From Candidatus Cryptobacteroides faecigallinarum (GTDB lineage: Bacteria > Bacteroidota > Bacteroidia > Bacteroidales > UBA932), in assembly GCA_017695015.1 (NCBI GenBank), contig JADIMD010000033.1, positions 1 through 39,757 on the forward strand: a stretch of 39,757 nucleotides of DNA, read 5' to 3'. This document shows positions 36,628-39,757 of the stretch, piece after piece. Within the stretch, counting starts at the first letter, position 1, and every line of letters starts with the position of its first letter. The notes below the pieces were generated by a model. It worked only from the letters and a program-made list of their open reading frames with translations. It ran no database searches and was not told where the DNA came from. Both the position numbers and the translations under genes were made by a program.

Positions 36628-37917
36628 ATGAAAAATTTCGTTGAAGAACTCAGATGGAGGGGCATGATACAGGACATCATGCCGGGAACGGAGGAGAAAC
36701 TGATGGAAGGTCCGACAGGAGCTTATGTCGGGATCGACCCTACAGCTGATTCTCTTCATATAGGACATCTTGTGAGTGTGATGATACTCAAGCACTTCCA
36801 GAACTGCGGACATAAGCCTTTCGCACTTGTCGGAGGGGCTACAGGAATGATAGGCGACCCGTCCATGAAGTCTCAGGAGAGGAATCTTCTGGACGAGGAG
36901 ACACTGGCGCACAATGTGTCATGCATAAAGAAGCAGCTTTCGAAATTCCTTGATTTCGAGTCGGATGCCCCTAACAAGGCGGAGCTCGTGAACAACTACG
37001 ACTGGATGAAGGACTACACATTCATAGATTTCACCAGGGACATAGGAAAGCACATTACAGTGAACTACATGATGGCCAAGGACTCTGTCAAGAAGAGGCT
37101 TTCGTCCGAGTCCCGCGAAGGAATGTCGTTCACCGAGTTCACATACCAGCTCCTGCAGGGCTATGACTACCTCTATCTGTATGAGCACAAGGGATGTATG
37201 CTGCAGATGGGAGGAGCTGACCAGTGGGGCAATATCACCACTGGTTCGGAACTTATCCGCAGGATTCTCGGCAAGGAGGCATATGCCCTTACCTGCCCTC
37301 TGATCACAAAGGCGGACGGAGGCAAGTTCGGCAAGACTGAAAAGGGCAATATCTGGCTCGATCCTGAGAGGACTTCCCCTTACCAGTTCTACCAGTTCTG
37401 GCTCAATGTCTCGGACGAGGATGCTGCAAGATACATCAAGATTTTCACGATGCTTTCACGCGAGGAGATTGAAAAGGCCGTGGCAGAGCACGCCGAGGCT
37501 CCTCATCTGCGCAACCTCCAGAAGATACTTGCGAGGGAGGTGACCGTGATGGTGCATGGGGAAGAGGAGTACCGCAAGGCTGTGGCCGCTTCTGAAATGC
37601 TGTTCGGGAATGCCACTTCCGAAGCTCTCAAGTCATTGGATGAAAAGACTTTCCTCGATGTTTTCGCAGGTGTGCCCACCTTTGAGCTTGCAAAGGACAA
37701 GCTTCCTATGAATGTGCTCGACCTGCTCGGGGCGGAGACAGGGGTCTTCCCGTCCAAGGGGGAATGCCGCAAGATGATACAGGGAGGCGGAGTCAGCATC
37801 GACAAGGAAAAGGTGACAGACATCAATGCCATGATAGGGGAGGAATCCCTTCTTAACGGGAAATATATTCTCGCACAGCGCGGCAAGAAGAATTACTATA
37901 TAATAAAGATGGTGTAA
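36628..37917 (+). CDS. tyrS: Tyrosyl-tRNA synthetase
   Basis: '[49 protein letters not shown]...[17 protein letters not shown]...[26 protein letters not shown]'. Confidence 0.97.
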   Translation: MKNFVEELRWRGMIQDIMPGTEEKLMEGPTGAYVGIDPTADSLHIGHLVSVMILKHFQNCGHKPFALVGGATGMIGDPSMKSQERNLLDEETLAHNVSCIKKQLSKFLDFESDAPNKAELVNNYDWMKDYTFIDFTRDIGKHITVNYMMAKDSVKKRLSSESREGMSFTEFTYQLLQGYDYLYLYEHKGCMLQMGGADQWGNITTGSELIRRILGKEAYALTCPLITKADGGKFGKTEKGNIWLDPERTSPYQFYQFWLNVSDEDAARYIKIFTMLSREEIEKAVAEHAEAPHLRNLQKILAREVTVMVHGEEEYRKAVAASEMLFGNATSEALKSLDEKTFLDVFAGVPTFELAKDKLPMNVLDLLGAETGVFPSKGECRKMIQGGGVSIDKEKVTDINAMIGEESLLNGKYILAQRGKKNYYIIKMV

Positions 37918-38261
37918 TGGAGGGAGAGAGTACAAGACAATTGAAGGTGGCCCGCGAAATCCAGAAGGATATGGCCGAGATAATCAGGGGCAAGGGAATG
38001 GCCGCCTATGACGGGGCGCTGGTGACTGTGAGCGGTGTGAAGGTGAGCCCTGATCTGTCAGTGGCGAAGGTATATGTCAGCATATTCCCTTCAGCCAAGG
38101 CAGATGCCGTGATGAAGAATCTCAATGAAAATGTGAGGACATACAGGGGAGAGCTCGGGGCGAAAGTGGCCAAGCAGCTGCGTATAGTGCCGGAGCTTGT
38201 GTTCTATCTCGACTCTTCTCTCGATTATGTGGAGCACATTGAAGAACTTCTGAAAAAATGA
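37917..38261 (+). CDS. rbfA: Ribosome-binding factor A
   Basis: 'RQLKVAREIQKDMAEIIRGKGMAAYDGALVTVSGVKVSPDLSVAKVYVSIF...RIVPELVFYLDSSLDYVEHIEELL'. Confidence 0.93.
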   Translation: MEGESTRQLKVAREIQKDMAEIIRGKGMAAYDGALVTVSGVKVSPDLSVAKVYVSIFPSAKADAVMKNLNENVRTYRGELGAKVAKQLRIVPELVFYLDSSLDYVEHIEELLKK

Positions 38262-39493
38262 TCTCAGGTCTGCCGTTTTTCATAGCCAGACGCTACCTTT
38301 TTGCCAGAAAATCGCATAATGTGATCAATATTATCTCGGCAATCAGTGCGGCAGGTATGGCTGTGGGGACGGCGGCACTTATTATAATATTGTCGGTCTA
38401 CAACGGGTTCGACTCCATGGTCAAGTCCATGCTGAGCAATGTGGAGCCTGACCTGATGGTCACTCCTGCACAAGGAAAGGTCTTTGTCCCTGAGGGGGAT
38501 GCATATGACTGGCTGTATGACAGGCAGAGTGTAGCAAGCATATGCACTGTCCTTCAGGAAAATGTGTTCATAAGCTATAGCGGACAGCAAGGAGTGGCGA
38601 TCGCAAAGGGAGTGGACAGCATATATGAGGAAGAGAGCCCTCTGAGGGACCATATGCGCAGCGGAGATTTCATCCTTCAGAGGGGAGATGTCCCTCTCGC
38701 ATGTGTCGGTGCAGGCCTGGCATATGACATGGGAATCAATCCGCGTTTCGTGTCCCCGATGCAGATATATTATCCGTCCAGGACCGGCACCATATCCATG
38801 AGCAATCCTGCTGCGTCTCTCCAGTCGGCAAAAGTCTATCCTTCAGGAGTCTTTTCCATCAACAACGAGATAGACAACAAGCTGTTTCTCGTCCCGATCG
38901 GTGTCATGAGAGAGCTTCTGGAATATACCGACGAAGTCTCCGCAGTGGAGATCAGGATGGTGGAGGGCACGCCTCGGACAGAAGTGGAGAGGGTGAAGAA
39001 GGAGCTGTCATCCCGTCTCGGAGACGGTTTTGAAGTGAAGGACAGGTTCCAGCAGAACGAGTCTCTCTACAAGATGATGCGGTATGAGAAGATTTCCATT
39101 TACCTCATCCTGATATTTATAATCATAATAATAGCATTCAATATTTTCGGCTCGCTTTCGATGCTCATCATCGAGAAGAAGGGGGATATCGGCACATTCA
39201 TGAGCATGGGGGCCCCGTCAGGGATGGTCCGCCGGATATTCGTCCTTGAAGGGTGGATGATTTCCCTTTTGGGAATGTTCTGCGGTCTGGTCGCAGGGAT
39301 TGTCTTTGCCCTCTTGCAGCAGCATTTCGGTTTCATAAAGATGCCGGGCAATTTCATAGTCCAGGCATATCCGGTGATCCTGTCGTGGTCGGATATACTG
39401 ATTACGGCAGCAGGAGTGGCTGTCATAGGTTATGTGATAGCCCTGCTCCCTGTGGCTGCTTTCGGGAGAAAAGACGAGAAATCCCTTATCTGA
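38258..39493 (+). CDS. ABC transporter permease, LolC/E / FtsX family
   Basis: 'FFIARRYLFARKSHNVINIISAISAAGMAVGTAALIIILSVYNGFDSMV...MLIIEKKGDIGTFMSMGAPSGMVRRIFVLEGWMISLLGMFCGLVAGI'. Confidence 0.93.
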   Translation: MISGLPFFIARRYLFARKSHNVINIISAISAAGMAVGTAALIIILSVYNGFDSMVKSMLSNVEPDLMVTPAQGKVFVPEGDAYDWLYDRQSVASICTVLQENVFISYSGQQGVAIAKGVDSIYEEESPLRDHMRSGDFILQRGDVPLACVGAGLAYDMGINPRFVSPMQIYYPSRTGTISMSNPAASLQSAKVYPSGVFSINNEIDNKLFLVPIGVMRELLEYTDEVSAVEIRMVEGTPRTEVERVKKELSSRLGDGFEVKDRFQQNESLYKMMRYEKISIYLILIFIIIIIAFNIFGSLSMLIIEKKGDIGTFMSMGAPSGMVRRIFVLEGWMISLLGMFCGLVAGIVFALLQQHFGFIKMPGNFIVQAYPVILSWSDILITAAGVAVIGYVIALLPVAAFGRKDEKSLI

Positions 39494-39757
39494 CGGCTAT
39501 CGCCCTCGTTATTATTTCTACAGAACCATTGGGATATATGATTTCGGCTTTAAGCCTGCCCCCTTCGGTAATGGTGTAGTATCCGTCCTTTCCTGGGGTT
39601 ATGACATTGGAGCCATAGTGCCATGTGACAGATTCCGCATCAGTGGCGTTCAGGACTCTCAACGGGATTTTCGTCCCGACCTTGAATGAACCGTCGTTGT
39701 TCCTGCCTGACTTCGGAAGGCTGATATAAGGATAGTTGTAGCTGGCAGGGACGGTCT
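39486..39757 (-). CDS. C-terminal end of a protein running off the right edge (Ig/beta-sandwich-like C-terminus)
   Basis: Open minus-strand frame ending in TAA (complement 39486-39488): ...TVPASYNYPYISLPKSGRNNDGSFKVGTKIPLRVLNATDAESVTWHYGSNVITPGKDGYYTITEGGRLKAEIIYPNGSVEIITRAIAVR*. Confidence 0.65.
   Translation of the reverse strand, partial: TVPASYNYPYISLPKSGRNNDGSFKVGTKIPLRVLNATDAESVTWHYGSNVITPGKDGYYTITEGGRLKAEIIYPNGSVEIITRAIAVR

Noticed and set aside
1-39757. CRISPR array
   Set aside because: No regularly spaced short direct repeats seen anywhere; the only clear long direct repeat is the 65-bp pair.

Overview
This window is Bacteroidota-type chromosomal DNA: TAnnTTTG promoters, a Bacteroidales-style gene set, no Shine-Dalgarno dependence. 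Most of it is conserved housekeeping and envelope-biogenesis sequence: prmA, an AsmA-like protein, rpsU, cobB/Sir2, cstA, a Fur-family gene, trxB, bamD, rpoZ, recN, pdxJ, nadK, uppS-bamA-skp, tpiA, tyrS, rbfA and a LolC/E-type permease, plus tRNA-His and tRNA-Leu genes. The accessory part is the left ~9 kb. It holds a 3'-truncated LRR-like gene at the window edge, a stand-alone WYL-like ORF beside palindromic elements, a truncated SpoU methyltransferase, a BACON/NUC1 nuclease lipoprotein and a sulfatase with a potentially structured leader. The most interesting item is a compact 3,188-bp island (about 5697-8949). It carries a C5-cytosine methyltransferase, a divergent XRE controller, an HNH endonuclease and an orphan 101-aa ORF. 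It is bounded by a 65-bp direct repeat (64/65 identical) that duplicates the 3' end of the adjacent hexapeptide acyltransferase gene, and no recombinase is visible inside it. All family calls were made by reading motifs by eye; no database search was run.
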